From the NCBI RefSeq assembly GCF_020694005.1, contig NZ_CP073013.1:2986578-3050577 (forward strand): 64,000 bases of DNA. The letters run 5' to 3'. This stretch comes from Marinomonas profundi. GTDB lineage: Bacteria > Pseudomonadota > Gammaproteobacteria > Pseudomonadales > Marinomonadaceae. Of this stretch, positions 28,529 through 39,113 are shown piece by piece; within the stretch, counting starts at the first letter, position 1; every line of letters starts with the position of its first letter. Made by a program: the position numbers and the translations under genes. A model generated the notes under the pieces. The model saw only the letters and a program-made list of their open reading frames with translations. It was not told the DNA's origin and made no database searches.

Positions 28529-28765
28529 GTGAACGCAGGTGAAGTAAAAGCACTTTTAGAATCCTCTATCCCAAACTGTGACGTGACGGCAGAGGGTGAA
28601 GGTTGTAATTTTCAGGTAGTTGTCGTGACAAGCGAATTTGAAGGTCTGTCGACGGTAAAAAGACAGCAGCTTGTGTACTCGCATCTTCAAGAGGCCATTT
28701 CAAATGGCACTATTCATGCGGTAACCATGAAAACCTACACGCCAGACCAAATAAGCAAGCTATAA
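28529..28765 (+). CDS. ibaG: BolA-family protein IbaG
   Basis: A 78-residue BolA-fold protein of the IbaG (YrbA) subgroup, thought to work with monothiol glutaredoxin in Fe-S handling and acid resistance. The 'CNFQVVVVTSEFEGLSTVKRQQLVYSHL' region (about 26-53) and C-terminal 'IHAVTMKTYTP' match the family. It begins with GTG 28529 after a TTGGAG ribosome-binding site. Its place directly before murA is the conserved gammaproteobacterial arrangement. Confidence 0.92.
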   Translation: MNAGEVKALLESSIPNCDVTAEGEGCNFQVVVVTSEFEGLSTVKRQQLVYSHLQEAISNGTIHAVTMKTYTPDQISKL

Positions 28766-28778
28766 AAGCGATTAATAA

Positions 28779-30053
<1,275 letters not shown>

Positions 30054-30054
30054 T

Positions 30055-30699
30055 ATGAGTAGAACATTAACGATTGCGCTGTCGAAAGGGCGCATTCTTG
30101 GTGAAACCTTGCCGCTTTTAGAAAAAGCGAACATTGTTCCGGTCGAAGATATTAGCAAAAGTCGTAAGTTGATCTTTGATACCAACCATGAGCATATCAA
30201 GTTGGTTATTTTGCGTGCCACGGATGTGCCAACCTATGTTGATCATGGGGTGGCGGATTTTGGTGTGGCGGGTAAAGATGTATTGATGGAAGCGTCCACC
30301 AAAAATCTATATGAACTGCTGGATCTTAAAATTGCTAAGTGTCGCCTAATGACGGCCGGTGTGGTTGATCAGCCTTTGCCAAAGCGACGCCTAAAAGTGG
30401 CCTCTAAGTTTGTTAAAACCGCTAAAGCGTATTTTGCCGAGCAAGGTATTCAGGCGGATGTGATTAAGCTGTATGGCGCGATGGAATTGGCACCCATTAT
30501 GGGGCTGGCGGATTTGATTGTGGATATCGTTGATACGGGCAATACGCTGAAGGCGAATGGTCTTGAGGCTCGGGAGTTAATCGCGCCAATCAGTACGCGC
30601 TTAGTGGTTAATAAAGCCGCTTATAAAACCAAGTACGCTGAAATTGAGCCTATCCTAGCAATGATACGACGTGCAGTTGACGATAACGAGGGTAAATAA
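30055..30699 (+). CDS. hisG: ATP phosphoribosyltransferase HisG, short form
   Basis: HisG catalyses the first step of histidine synthesis, joining ATP and PRPP. At 214 residues it is the short form, lacking the C-terminal regulatory domain. Known short HisG enzymes need the HisZ partner, which is not in this window. '[20 protein letters not shown]' and '[18 protein letters not shown]' are conserved blocks, the latter for PRPP binding. It ends directly against hisD. Confidence 0.95.
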   Translation: MSRTLTIALSKGRILGETLPLLEKANIVPVEDISKSRKLIFDTNHEHIKLVILRATDVPTYVDHGVADFGVAGKDVLMEASTKNLYELLDLKIAKCRLMTAGVVDQPLPKRRLKVASKFVKTAKAYFAEQGIQADVIKLYGAMELAPIMGLADLIVDIVDTGNTLKANGLEARELIAPISTRLVVNKAAYKTKYAEIEPILAMIRRAVDDNEGK

Positions 30700-32010
30700 T
30701 TGAACCTTAATATTCGAGAGTTTTCTTCTAGCTCTGATGATTTCCGTGCTGAGCTGGAATCTCTACTGGCATGGGATTCGGTGTCCGATGCCACGGTGCA
30801 AAAAACAGTAGCAGATATTGTTGAGCAGGTTCGCCTTAAAGGCGATGATGCGGTGATTGAGTTCACAAATCGCTTTGATCGTCGTCACGTTGTCGCATCG
30901 TCTGAGCTTGAAATCTCACGTGAAGCGTTGGCGCGTGCAAAAAGTCGAGTCAGTGCTGAGTTAGTGGCGAGTCTGGAAGCAGCAGCGAAACGTGTTCATG
31001 ATTACCATGAGCGTCAAAAGCAGCCGTCTTGGCAGTATCAAGAAGATAACGGAACCGTGCTGGGGCAAAAAGTCACCCCTTTAGATCGTGTTGGCGTTTA
31101 TGTGCCGGGCGGTAAAGCGGCATATCCTTCTTCGGTATTAATGAATGTCATGCCAGCAAAAGTGGCGGGCGTTGGCGAGATCATCATGGTGGTTCCTACA
31201 CCTGACGGTTTGGTTAACGACATTGTTTTAGCGGCGGCTTATATTGCGGGTGTGGATCGTGTATTCACTATCGGTGGTGCGCAAGCGGTTGCGGCGTTGG
31301 CTTATGGCACAGCGACTATTCCAAAGGTCGATAAAATTGTCGGTCCAGGCAATATTTATGTCGCCACCGCCAAAAAAATGGTATTCGGCGTGGTTGGTAT
31401 CGATATGATTGCTGGGCCATCTGAAATACTGGTTGTTTGCGATGGGAAAACCGATCCAGACTGGATCGCCATGGATTTATTTTCTCAAGCCGAACATGAT
31501 GAAGACGCTCAATCTATTTTGATCTCTCCTGATTTGGCTTTTCTCAACAAGGTAAAAGTTTCTATGGAGCAGCTAATAGAAACTCAGAGCCGTAAAGATA
31601 TCATCAAGGCGTCTCTAGAGGGTCGTGGTGCTTTTATTCATGTTAAAGATATGGATGAAGCCATGGATATCGCCAATATTGTGGCGGCTGAGCACCTTGA
31701 ATTGTCGATTGATGAGCCTGAAAAATGGGTTGAAAAAATTCGTCATGCCGGTGCTATTTTTATGGGACGCCATACGCCAGAAGCGTTGGGTGACTATTGT
31801 GCTGGGCCGAACCATGTTTTGCCCACTTCTGGTACCGCAAGATTTTCCTCTCCTTTGGGTGTGTATGATTTTCAAAAGCGTAGCTCGTTGATTTATTGTT
31901 CGCCTGAAGGTGCCAGTGAGTTGGCGAAAATTGCCTCTCCCTTGGCGCGTGGTGAATCGCTTGAAGCGCACGCTATGTCGGCTGAATATCGTATTTTAAA
32001 GGATGCTTAA
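30700..32010 (+). CDS. hisD: Histidinol dehydrogenase HisD
   Basis: HisD performs the last two oxidation steps of histidine synthesis using NAD and Zn2+. The 436-residue sequence carries '[15 protein letters not shown]', '[12 protein letters not shown]', 'GPSEILVV', 'QAEHDEDAQ' (zinc ligands Gln/His region), 'AAEHLEL' and '[14 protein letters not shown]'. It starts at TTG 30700 immediately after the hisG stop, supported by GAGGG 7 nt upstream. Its stop overlaps the following SRPBCC-like gene (TAATG). Confidence 0.96.
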   Translation: MNLNIREFSSSSDDFRAELESLLAWDSVSDATVQKTVADIVEQVRLKGDDAVIEFTNRFDRRHVVASSELEISREALARAKSRVSAELVASLEAAAKRVHDYHERQKQPSWQYQEDNGTVLGQKVTPLDRVGVYVPGGKAAYPSSVLMNVMPAKVAGVGEIIMVVPTPDGLVNDIVLAAAYIAGVDRVFTIGGAQAVAALAYGTATIPKVDKIVGPGNIYVATAKKMVFGVVGIDMIAGPSEILVVCDGKTDPDWIAMDLFSQAEHDEDAQSILISPDLAFLNKVKVSMEQLIETQSRKDIIKASLEGRGAFIHVKDMDEAMDIANIVAAEHLELSIDEPEKWVEKIRHAGAIFMGRHTPEALGDYCAGPNHVLPTSGTARFSSPLGVYDFQKRSSLIYCSPEGASELAKIASPLARGESLEAHAMSAEYRILKDA

Positions 32011-32561
32011 TGGTGAGTAATTCGTCTCATCCTGCGGCCCTTTATACGTTGCGCAAAGTCACGCGGGTTTTGGCTCTGCTTATCTTGTTGTTGGTAGTGG
32101 TGGGTTTTTTCTTGCCGACCACGTATCAAGTTGAGCGTCAAATTGTTATTAACACGCCTCGAAATGTGGTCTTGGAAAAAATGTTTCAAGGGGATTTCTT
32201 GTCGCGCTGGCTTTTTGTTCAAAACGGTCAGGTGGATCTTTTTGATGGTCTATTAAAGGCTGGAGATTCGGTGGGTTTGTCCTATGATGATGCGAGCAAG
32301 CGCGGCGAGTTGATGCTGGTTAATGTGTCGAGCGACAGGGTTCGTTTCGATGTCCGTCCTAAAGAAGGGGTTAACTTGGTTCAAAACACCATCAGGTTGC
32401 AATCGGTTGGGCAAACGACGCATGTGCAGTGGACGATAGCGGGGGATTTGAGCGCGGGTCTGTTAAGTCCTTATTTAGCGGTGTTTGCGAATAGCATTGC
32501 GGGTCATAACTTTGAAAAAAGCCTACAACAGCTGAAGACGCTTCTAGAAACTAATCACTAA
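32010..32561 (+). CDS. Membrane-anchored SRPBCC-like protein of unknown function
   Basis: I do not recognise a named family with certainty. The 183-residue protein has one hydrophobic segment near residues 19-38 ('VLALLILLLVVVGFFLP'). Then follows a beta-rich domain with 'QVERQIVINTPRNVVLEKM' at the start and a long C-terminal helix 'HNFEKSLQQLKTLLE'. That is the pattern of polyketide-cyclase/SRPBCC ligand-binding domains. The hydrophobic anchor and lack of a cleavage motif suggest an inner-membrane protein with the domain in the periplasm. It starts inside the hisD stop codon (TAATG), so it is translationally coupled to histidine biosynthesis genes, probably without functional linkage. Confidence 0.6.
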   Translation: MVSNSSHPAALYTLRKVTRVLALLILLLVVVGFFLPTTYQVERQIVINTPRNVVLEKMFQGDFLSRWLFVQNGQVDLFDGLLKAGDSVGLSYDDASKRGELMLVNVSSDRVRFDVRPKEGVNLVQNTIRLQSVGQTTHVQWTIAGDLSAGLLSPYLAVFANSIAGHNFEKSLQQLKTLLETNH

Positions 32562-32574
32562 AATGCTTTAGAGA

Positions 32575-33627
32575 TTAATAACTAAGGCGCTGCATGGTGG
32601 GTTGTTTTTCTAAGGTGATATTCGCTTGATAGGATTGCTGTCCGCGAATCCCGAAAACAGATATGTTTGTGCCAGGTTTTTGCGAGGCGATAAGATGACG
32701 TATTTGAAACGGATCTTCGCTGGGGCGATTGTTTATTTCTAATATGATGTCACCCACTTCTATGCCTGCTTTTTCGGCCGGGCTTTCTTTGGTTATATCG
32801 CTCACCAGTAAGCCATGATTTGATGGCAGTGATAGGTTGTCAGCCAGTGATTGGGTGATTTTTTGTGCTTCCATTCCTAGATAGCCACGAACCACCTCTC
32901 CTTGTTTGATGATGTCTGACATAACCTCTAAGGCATCATCGATCGGGGTTGCAAAACCAATGCCTTGGGAGCCGCCAGAGCTTGAATAAATGGCTGAACT
33001 AATGCCGATAAGCTCGCCTTTTAAGTTGACCAGTGCGCCGCCTGAATTGCCTGGGTTGATCGCAGCATCAGTTTGTAAAAAATTCTCGTAGGTATTGAGC
33101 CCTATGCTATTTCTTCCTTTTGCGCTAATAATACCAGCGGTGACGGTTTGGCCAATGCCAAACGGATTTCCTATTGCCAGTATGCGATCGCCAACGGCAA
33201 CGTGGCTGCTTTTGCCCACTTTAATGTTAGGAATGTCAGGCAGGGCTATTTTTAGGACGGCGAGATCGGTTGAAGGGTCTGAGCCGACGAGGGTGGCTTC
33301 GATTCGTCTTTCATCATTTAGGGCGACGACAATGCTTTGTGCGTTCTGAATTACATGATGATTGGTAAGAATAAAACCATCGGGTGTGACGATGACCCCC
33401 GAGCCTAAATTAATGTTGTGTTTTATGGTGCTGTGCCCGTCTAGGTTTTTATGTTGGTTGGTTTGTGTGTAAATATTGACGACTGACGGTGTGGCAATTT
33501 GCACCGGGGTTGCGTAGCTAGAGTAGGCAACTTTTTTGCGTTCTTTTATCAGTAGTACGGCTAGCCCTATGCAGATGCCGACAAGAATGGCGATAATGAT
33601 AGGGGTTGAATTGTATTTTTGCTTCAT
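32575..33627 (-). CDS. degS: Membrane-anchored serine protease DegS/AlgW
   Basis: A trypsin-like periplasmic protease with one PDZ domain that, in relatives, makes the first cut of anti-sigma factor RseA/MucA in the sigma-E response. The N-terminus is a membrane anchor (about 8-27). The triad is visible as His91 ('LTNHHV'), Asp121 ('STDLAVLK') and Ser195 ('NPGNSGGALV'). A single PDZ follows at about 245-340, and the length of 350 residues fits DegS rather than two-PDZ DegP/DegQ. It is convergent with the hisD transcript and close to zapG/zapE as in E. coli. The exact substrate is inferred. Confidence 0.9.
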   Translation of the reverse strand: MKQKYNSTPIIIAILVGICIGLAVLLIKERKKVAYSSYATPVQIATPSVVNIYTQTNQHKNLDGHSTIKHNINLGSGVIVTPDGFILTNHHVIQNAQSIVVALNDERRIEATLVGSDPSTDLAVLKIALPDIPNIKVGKSSHVAVGDRILAIGNPFGIGQTVTAGIISAKGRNSIGLNTYENFLQTDAAINPGNSGGALVNLKGELIGISSAIYSSSGGSQGIGFATPIDDALEVMSDIIKQGEVVRGYLGMEAQKITQSLADNLSLPSNHGLLVSDITKESPAEKAGIEVGDIILEINNRPSEDPFQIRHLIASQKPGTNISVFGIRGQQSYQANITLEKQPTMQRLSY

Positions 33628-33646
33628 AAGTTTATAAGGAGTTGTT

Positions 33647-34408
33647 TTGCTACGCAGTGAATTTGAATTATTACTTAATCAGACGCTAAGCCCGAATCGC
33701 TTCAGGGATTATGCGCCCAATGGTTTACAGGTGGAAGGGAAAAAAAATATTCACCGTGTGGTGACGGGGGTAACGGCGAGTCAGGCACTGATAGAGGCGG
33801 CTATTGAGTATAAAGCGGATGCGATTTTTGTTCATCATGGCTATTTTTGGAAAAATGAAGACCCACGCATTGTTGGTATGAAATATCGACGTCTTGCGGC
33901 TTTAATTAAAAATGATATCAATTTGTATGCTTATCACTTGCCGTTGGATGCACACCCCGTGCTTGGTAATAATGCCGGTTTGGCCGATGCGATTGGTTTG
34001 TCAAATCGGCTCGCTTTACAGGCCGGGGTGCCGATGGAAGAGTCTATTGGCATAGTGGGGGAGTTGAGTACATCGGTATCAGCAGATGACTTTGCGGCCA
34101 TGGTTCAGCGTGCGGTTGGACGAAGTGTGCTGTTTGAATGTGTTGATGATAGGCCTGTTCGCCGTGTGGCGCTTTGTACCGGGGGAGCTCAAGGCTATAT
34201 TGAACAGGCCGTTGAAGCGGGGGCGGATGTGTTTATCACCGGCGAGGTTTCCGAACAGACCATTCATATTGCCAGAGAGCAGGGGATTCATTTTATCGCG
34301 GCAGGTCATCATGCAACGGAGCGCTTTGGGGCCAGATCAATGGCAACATTTTTATCGCAAGAGTGTGGTTTGGAAGCGGTGTTTATCGATATTGACAATC
34401 CAGCCTAG
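33647..34408 (+). CDS. Nif3-like dinuclear metal-centre protein (YbgI/GTP cyclohydrolase I type 2-like)
   Basis: A 253-residue Nif3/NIF3L1 family protein, forming a toroidal hexamer with two metals per subunit; the biochemical function remains unsettled. Metal ligands are visible in 'IFVHHGYFW' near residue 60-70 and 'GHHATERFG' near the C-terminus. It begins with TTG 33647 after a good AAGGAG (6-nt spacing). It is divergent from degS, with only 19 bp between the start codons, and is closed by a perfect palindromic terminator. Confidence 0.9.
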   Translation: MLRSEFELLLNQTLSPNRFRDYAPNGLQVEGKKNIHRVVTGVTASQALIEAAIEYKADAIFVHHGYFWKNEDPRIVGMKYRRLAALIKNDINLYAYHLPLDAHPVLGNNAGLADAIGLSNRLALQAGVPMEESIGIVGELSTSVSADDFAAMVQRAVGRSVLFECVDDRPVRRVALCTGGAQGYIEQAVEAGADVFITGEVSEQTIHIAREQGIHFIAAGHHATERFGARSMATFLSQECGLEAVFIDIDNPA

Positions 34409-34431
34409 CGTGCGTGCTGTTGAGGCGTAAA

Positions 34432-34459
34432 AAAAATGGGCTTTTAAAAGCCCATTTTT
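34432..34459. terminator. Perfect palindromic bidirectional terminator
   Basis: AAAAATGGGCTTTT and AAAAGCCCATTTTT are directly joined, giving a self-complementary 28-nt element with T-runs in both directions. It lies between convergent nif3-like and zapG genes. Confidence 0.9.
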
Positions 34460-34503
34460 CAGATGATATGTTTTTAGGTGGTGGGTTTTAAAATAATGCT
34501 TTT

Positions 34504-34959
34504 TTAAATAGTGCGTTTAGGTTCTAGGTCGGCGCTTCTGTCGTCGAGGCCGAAAGCGTCACTGAGCATACCTGGCTCTTTGCCATTTTTTAAGGCGTAG
34601 TCTCTTGGTGGCTCCATCATGCTGGACGTGTCGACTGTCTCGGCATTATTGATAGAGGCGCTGTTTTCTATTTTTACGTTGCTTAACTGGCTGGCATTAT
34701 TTGCCAAGCTGTTTCTTAATTCAGCTAAGCGCTTTTCGACGGACGATAGGTGTTCGTTGCTGTCTGTAAAGAAGTTGTCAATAATGACTTGTTTGTTGTC
34801 TAGCTCCTGTTGTAATGACTTCATGGTGATGATGTTTGAGTTTGAGCTGGTGTGTTTGCTGCTATTTTTTGCGCTAATGCTTTTGAAAGCAAGTGTGGCA
34901 ATGCAGCCGACAATAATACCTGTAATAAAAATAATAATGTTGAATTCTTCTAAGTTCAT
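34504..34959 (-). CDS. zapG: YhcB/ZapG-family inner-membrane protein (DUF1043)
   Basis: YhcB/ZapG is a bitopic protein with a cytoplasmic coiled coil that links cell division, elongation and envelope synthesis. Here a transmembrane helix (about 8-27, with 'GIIVGCIATLAF') is followed by 'LQQELDNKQVIIDNFFTDSNEHLSSVEKRLAELR' (about 46-80), which fits the YhcB coiled coil. Start ATG 34959 has GGAGAAGG directly upstream; an in-frame TTG lies 4 codons earlier within that site. It is divergent from zapE, exactly as in E. coli. Family call rests on architecture plus synteny. Confidence 0.82.
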   Translation of the reverse strand: MNLEEFNIIIFITGIIVGCIATLAFKSISAKNSSKHTSSNSNIITMKSLQQELDNKQVIIDNFFTDSNEHLSSVEKRLAELRNSLANNASQLSNVKIENSASINNAETVDTSSMMEPPRDYALKNGKEPGMLSDAFGLDDRSADLEPKRTI

Positions 34960-35087
34960 GACCTTCTCCAAAAAACAGATAATCCATTATAGCGAAACCC
35001 CCCCTACGATAACAGCTTGATAGGTGTTGTTTAAGATGCAATTTGTTAGAATGAGCACAATTCATTTAATCCAACGAAAGAGCAGCG

Positions 35088-36188
35088 ATGACACCCATTA
35101 CAAGGTATAAGCAAGATTTAACAAGGGCAGACTTTAATTATGACCCCGCTCAAGAGGAAGCGGTAGAGGCTTTACAAGATTTGTTTGATAGATTGGTGGC
35201 AAACCAGTCCGATAAATCTACCGATGGCTTCTTTGGGCGATTATTGAAAAAGAAGGCGCCCGTAGTCGAACAGGGCCTTTATTTCTGGGGTGGTGTGGGC
35301 CGAGGCAAAACCTATTTAATGGATACGTTTTTTGACTGTTTGCCGACGGAAAAGAAGATGCGTTTGCATTTTCATCGCTTTATGCAGATGGTGCATCAAG
35401 AGCTGCGTAAGCTGAACGATGTGAAAAACCCATTGGAAATTGTGGGTAAGCAAATTTCATCGAAAGCTCAGGTGTTGTGTTTTGATGAATTTTTTGTGAC
35501 AGACATCACGGATGCGATGATTTTGGCTGGCTTGCTTGAGGTGTTGTTTAAAAATGGCACAACCTTGGTGGCCACCTCGAATATAGAACCTGATGGCTTG
35601 TATAAAAATGGCTTGCAGCGCGCGCGCTTTTTGCCCGCTATCGATCTGGTGAAACAGCACACCAGAATCATGAATGTGGATGGTGGCATAGATTATCGAT
35701 TGCGCACCTTGAAGCAAGCGAAGCTGTATCATTTTCCATTGAGCGAAGCGGCTGATAGCGCATTAAATGATCGTTTTATGAGGTTGATTTCCGATGCCTC
35801 TCATATTGTAGAGGGTGGGGCGGTGGAAATAGAAGGTCGTGATATTCCATTGTTGCGCAGTTGCGAAGGGCTTGCTTGGTTTGATATCAAGGCGCTGTGT
35901 GATGGCCCAAGAAGCCAAATTGATTATATTGAAATAGCGCGCCTTTACAGCACGGTGATTATTTCCAACTTGCCGCAGATGGATGCCTCGCGTGACGATT
36001 TAGCAAGGCGCTTTATTAATCTTGTGGATGAGTTCTATGACCGTCATGTGAAGGTGATTTTTTCGGCAGAAGTGGCGATCCCTGAGATCTACAAAGGCAC
36101 AAGGTTGACGTTTGAATATGACCGCACCGTGAGCCGATTATTGGAAATGCAATCAGAGGAATATTTGTCTTTAGAGCACCGTCCTTGA
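35088..36188 (+). CDS. zapE: Cell division ATPase ZapE (AFG1 family)
   Basis: ZapE is an AFG1-like P-loop ATPase that associates with the divisome and destabilises FtsZ polymers. Walker A is 'GGVGRGKTYLMD' and Walker B 'VLCFDEFFVTD'; 'HFHRFMQMVHQEL' between them is typical of AFG1 proteins. The 366 residues match the family. It is directly upstream of rplM-rpsI, a strongly conserved neighbourhood. Confidence 0.95.
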   Translation: MTPITRYKQDLTRADFNYDPAQEEAVEALQDLFDRLVANQSDKSTDGFFGRLLKKKAPVVEQGLYFWGGVGRGKTYLMDTFFDCLPTEKKMRLHFHRFMQMVHQELRKLNDVKNPLEIVGKQISSKAQVLCFDEFFVTDITDAMILAGLLEVLFKNGTTLVATSNIEPDGLYKNGLQRARFLPAIDLVKQHTRIMNVDGGIDYRLRTLKQAKLYHFPLSEAADSALNDRFMRLISDASHIVEGGAVEIEGRDIPLLRSCEGLAWFDIKALCDGPRSQIDYIEIARLYSTVIISNLPQMDASRDDLARRFINLVDEFYDRHVKVIFSAEVAIPEIYKGTRLTFEYDRTVSRLLEMQSEEYLSLEHRP

Positions 36189-36223
36189 TGGTGTTTTGAC
36201 TTTCATATTGTGTTGGGTTGGTA

Positions 36224-36229
36224 TATACT
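36224..36229 (+). promoter_or_regulatory. rplM: Probable -10 element of the rplM-rpsI promoter
   Basis: TATACT followed by the GC-rich discriminator TCGCTCGCC lies about 110 bp before rplM, as expected of stringently controlled ribosomal promoters. No good -35 at standard distance is seen: TTGACT at 36196 is 22 bp away, which is too long. The leader of about 100 nt contains GTGTTAAACAC-like symmetry near 36307-36317 and could hold the L13 autoregulatory target. Confidence 0.45.
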
Positions 36230-36338
36230 TCGCTCGCCTTTTTAAAGGTAAGTGTACGTTGATCAAATATTACTGTATTTGGCCAACCAATAATAATAGG
36301 TATAGCGTGTTAAACACGCGTATTGAAAGGGTTTTTTG

Positions 36339-36767
36339 ATGAAAACTTTTACAGCTAAACCTGCTGAAGTTCGCCGCGACTGGTTCGTGGTTGATGCTGA
36401 AGGCAAAACTCTAGGCCGCTTGGCTACTGAAATTGCTCGCCGTCTACGTGGCAAGCATAAAGCGGAATACACTCCTCATGTTGACACTGGTGATTACATC
36501 GTTGTTATCAATGCTGAGAAAATTCACGTTACTGGTAACAAAGCTGCTGCGAAACAATACTACCGCCACACTGGTTACCCAGGCGGCTTGCGTTCTATGA
36601 ATTTCGAGACGTTGATTGATCACGCTCCTCAGCGCGTTATTGAGATCGCCGTAAAAGGTATGTTGCCAAAAGGTCCTTTGGGCCGCGCAATGCACAAGAA
36701 AATGAAAGTGTACGCTGGTACTGAGCATCCACATACTGCTCAACAGCCTCAAGCCCTTAACATTTAA
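36339..36767 (+). CDS. rplM: 50S ribosomal protein L13
   Basis: L13 is an early-assembling protein of the large subunit. The protein from ATG 36339 is 142 residues, identical in length to E. coli L13, and reads '[20 protein letters not shown]' with the hallmark '[20 protein letters not shown]' region (about 24-43). An in-frame TTG lies one codon upstream. AAGGG lies 8-10 nt before ATG 36339. It is cotranscribed with rpsI after 14 bp. Confidence 0.98.
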   Translation: MKTFTAKPAEVRRDWFVVDAEGKTLGRLATEIARRLRGKHKAEYTPHVDTGDYIVVINAEKIHVTGNKAAAKQYYRHTGYPGGLRSMNFETLIDHAPQRVIEIAVKGMLPKGPLGRAMHKKMKVYAGTEHPHTAQQPQALNI

Positions 36768-36781
36768 TACGGAAGATCATT

Positions 36782-37174
36782 ATGTCAGCTACTCAATACT
36801 ACGGTACAGGTCGTCGTAAAACGTCTACCGCTCGTGTGTTCCTTAAAGCGGGTTCTGGTAACCTAGTTATCAACAAGCGCACGCTTTCTCAGTACTTCGG
36901 TCGCGAAACAGCTCAGATGGTTGTTCGTCAGCCTCTTGAACTTGTTGGTGCTACTGAAAAATTTGACGTTTACATCACCGTTAAAGGTGGTGGTATCTCT
37001 GGTCAAGCTGGTGCGATCCGTCACGGTATCACACGCGCTTTGATGCAATACGATGAGACTCTACGTCGTACTCTACGTTCTGCAGGATTCGTTACTCGCG
37101 ACTCTCGTGAAGTTGAACGTAAGAAAGTTGGTCTACGCAAAGCACGTCGTCGTCCTCAGTTCTCTAAGCGTTAA
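36782..37174 (+). CDS. rpsI: 30S ribosomal protein S9
   Basis: S9 contacts the P-site tRNA through its C-terminal tail. The 130-residue protein has '[19 protein letters not shown]' at the start and the invariant basic tail '[11 protein letters not shown]'. Codon use is strongly biased, as for highly expressed genes. A strong terminator follows. Confidence 0.98.
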   Translation: MSATQYYGTGRRKTSTARVFLKAGSGNLVINKRTLSQYFGRETAQMVVRQPLELVGATEKFDVYITVKGGGISGQAGAIRHGITRALMQYDETLRRTLRSAGFVTRDSREVERKKVGLRKARRRPQFSKR

Positions 37175-37196
37175 TTTTCGCTTTGGAATTATTATT

Positions 37197-37231
37197 AAAA
37201 CGCTTGGCGTATTCGCCAAGCGTTTTTTTTG
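37197..37231 (+). terminator. Rho-independent terminator after rpsI
   Basis: AACGCTTGGCG and CGCCAAGCGTT form an 11-bp stem with a TATT loop, followed by eight T. It ends the rplM-rpsI transcript. Confidence 0.95.
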
Positions 37232-37299
37232 TTTTAAATAAAGTTTATTATTTAATGTGCGATAAAGCGGTTTTTCGAAGAAAAACTATTTTCAAATCG

Positions 37300-37308
37300 T
37301 GTTAGAAT
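37300..37308 (+). promoter_or_regulatory. sspA: Possible extended -10 promoter for sspA
   Basis: TGTTAGAAT (TGn extended -10 with TAGAAT at 37303-37308) lies 76 bp before the sspA ATG. No -35 of quality is present, which is tolerable for an extended -10. A new promoter is expected because a strong terminator precedes it. Confidence 0.45.
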
Positions 37309-37384
37309 CCGTGTAGACAATAATTTGTAGTTTGTCTCCTTTGCACAAAAGGGGATTTTGATGTTTTCAATATAGGGGTTAGAC

Positions 37385-38017
37385 ATGGGTGTTATTGCAA
37401 AGCGCTCCTCAATGACGTTCTTCTCTGATGGAGAAGATCATTACAGCCATCGAGTTCGTATTGTATTGGCTGAGAAAGCCGTCACAGTGGACATCATAGA
37501 TGTAGACCCGTTTAACAAGCCAGACGAGCTGGCTGATGTTAATCCGTACAACGAATTGCCCGCTTTAGTCGATCGCGATTTGGTGCTTTACGAGCCAAAT
37601 GTCATGATGGAATACTTGGATGAGCGTTTTCCTCATCCGCCATTATTGCCTGTGTACCCTGTTGCTCGTGCGGAGAGCCGTTTGTTCATGTATCGCATTC
37701 AGCGTGATTGGGCCAAACTGGTTGATTTAATCCTTTCCAGTAAAGACAAAGAAGCGGTTGCTCAAGCGCAGAAAGAACTGCGTGAAGGTCTGCTGAATGT
37801 GTCTCCGATTTTCGAAGAAAAGCCTTACTTCATGAGTGATGAATTCACTATTGTAGATTGCTGCTTGGCTCCGATCTTGTGGCGTTTACCTGCATTGGGC
37901 GTAGAAATTCCTAAAGAGCAGGCCGGAGCGCTTTATAAGTATATGGATCTTGTTTTTGCTCGTGAGTCTTTCCAAGAGAGTCTTTCTGAAGCAGAGCAAG
38001 AAATGCGTTTAGACTAA
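37385..38017 (+). CDS. sspA: Stringent starvation protein A
   Basis: SspA is a GST-fold RNA polymerase-associated transcription factor active in stationary phase and acid stress. The 210-residue protein has the N-terminal thioredoxin-like part with '[28 protein letters not shown]' (about 40-67) and '[20 protein letters not shown]', the surface-exposed PHP loop typical of SspA. Catalytic GST residues are not expected. It is upstream of sspB as in E. coli, but separated by a terminator hairpin. Confidence 0.95.
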   Translation: MGVIAKRSSMTFFSDGEDHYSHRVRIVLAEKAVTVDIIDVDPFNKPDELADVNPYNELPALVDRDLVLYEPNVMMEYLDERFPHPPLLPVYPVARAESRLFMYRIQRDWAKLVDLILSSKDKEAVAQAQKELREGLLNVSPIFEEKPYFMSDEFTIVDCCLAPILWRLPALGVEIPKEQAGALYKYMDLVFARESFQESLSEAEQEMRLD

Positions 38018-38051
38018 GGCGAAATCATTTATTAGGATTTTGTTAGAGAAC

Positions 38052-38078
38052 AAAAAGGAGCTTATGGCTCCTTTTTTT
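38052..38078 (+). terminator. Terminator hairpin between sspA and sspB
   Basis: AAAAAGGAGC and GCTCCTTTTT form a stem with a 5-nt loop, followed by a T-run. It may attenuate read-through into sspB. Confidence 0.88.
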
Positions 38079-38120
38079 ATAGCGTATTAATGAAATTGTA
38101 TTAATTAAATAGGAGATGAG

Positions 38121-38501
38121 ATGTTACCGAAGCGGTCTTACTTATTAAATGCAGCGTATTCTTGGGTGGCAGATAACGATATGACGCCTTATCTTTTAGT
38201 GGATGCTGAGCAAAAAGATGTGATGATACCAACCGAGTTTGTTAAGGATGGGCGGATCGTGTTGAATATTGGTATGTCTGCGGTGCGTCATTTGATAATG
38301 GATAAAGAAGCAGTTTCTTTTGAGGCGCGTTTTAGCGGTAAACCAATGCAGGTTTACGTGCCAATGCGAGCCGCACTTGCCTTATACGCCAAAGAAAATG
38401 GTGATGGGTTTGTGTTTCCAGACGAGGAGTTTTCTGACGAGCCACCAACACCTACAACACCTGAGCCGAAAAAAGGCTTTCAGCTGAAGGTGGTTAAGTA
38501 G
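38121..38501 (+). CDS. sspB: ClpXP protease specificity-enhancing factor SspB
   Basis: SspB tethers ssrA-tagged proteins to ClpXP. The 126-residue protein has the substrate-binding domain with 'AYSWVADNDMTPYLLVDAE' near residue 11-29 and 'VLNIGMSAVRHL', then an acidic, proline-rich linker and the terminal ClpX-binding XB motif 'GFQLKVVK'. AGGAGATGAG precedes ATG 38121. Confidence 0.95.
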   Translation: MLPKRSYLLNAAYSWVADNDMTPYLLVDAEQKDVMIPTEFVKDGRIVLNIGMSAVRHLIMDKEAVSFEARFSGKPMQVYVPMRAALALYAKENGDGFVFPDEEFSDEPPTPTTPEPKKGFQLKVVK

Positions 38502-38514
38502 TTTTTTATCGCTT

Positions 38515-39108
38515 CTAGTCTTCGTAGCCAAACAGTTGGCGTTCCAGTAAATCAATCAGTGTATGGATGACCGTGAGTTGGCACTCATGCACTCTTGCTG
38601 TGCCGAGTAAATTGATTTTTATTTCGGTGTCATCTTGTGATGTTAACGACGAAACATTTTTGGCTTCTGGGCTCGTTAAGGCAACAATGCTCATTTTTCG
38701 CTCGTGGGCGGCTTGAATGGCTTGAATGATGGGGGATGTGTTTCCCCTGTTGGCGATGACGAATAAAATATCGCCAGGATTGCCTAAAGCGGTTATTTGC
38801 TTTGAAAAAACATCATGGTAGCTGTCATTATGGGTGATCGAGAGTAAGCTCGAGCCGTCTCCGCTTAGATTGATGGCGGGAAGGCCAGGGCGCTCTCGGT
38901 CCATTCTGTCTAGCATTAGCGTGCTAAAGTACTGCGACAAGTGTGAGCCTGTGCTGTTGCCGATACAGATAACCTTTCCACCCGATGTAATGCTTGAGAA
39001 AATGACTCTAGCAGCATGTTCTATATAAGGCGGTAAGCTTTCTAGTGCTTGTTGCTGCGCTTCAAAGCTTTGTGCGAATTGCGTATAAATTGCTTCTTGA
39101 AAGTCCAT
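38515..39108 (-). CDS. diaA: SIS-domain protein DiaA (DnaA initiator-associating, GmhA-like)
   Basis: A 197-residue single SIS-domain protein. In E. coli DiaA forms a tetramer that gathers DnaA on oriC. The close paralogue is the phosphoheptose isomerase GmhA, but the gene context lpoA-yraN-diaA is that of DiaA. 'ICIGNSTGSHLSQYFSTLML' near residue 47-66 is the SIS sugar-binding loop region, and 'HECQLTVIHTLIDLLERQLF' the C-terminal helix. The usual next gene dolP (BON lipoprotein) is absent. Confidence 0.85.
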   Translation of the reverse strand: MDFQEAIYTQFAQSFEAQQQALESLPPYIEHAARVIFSSITSGGKVICIGNSTGSHLSQYFSTLMLDRMDRERPGLPAINLSGDGSSLLSITHNDSYHDVFSKQITALGNPGDILFVIANRGNTSPIIQAIQAAHERKMSIVALTSPEAKNVSSLTSQDDTEIKINLLGTARVHECQLTVIHTLIDLLERQLFGYED

Positions 39109-39113
39109 AGTGA

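Noticed and set aside
36189..36338. A complete sigma-70 promoter with TTGACT (36196) and TATACT (36224)
   Set aside because: The 22-bp spacer is too long; only the -10 element is reported.
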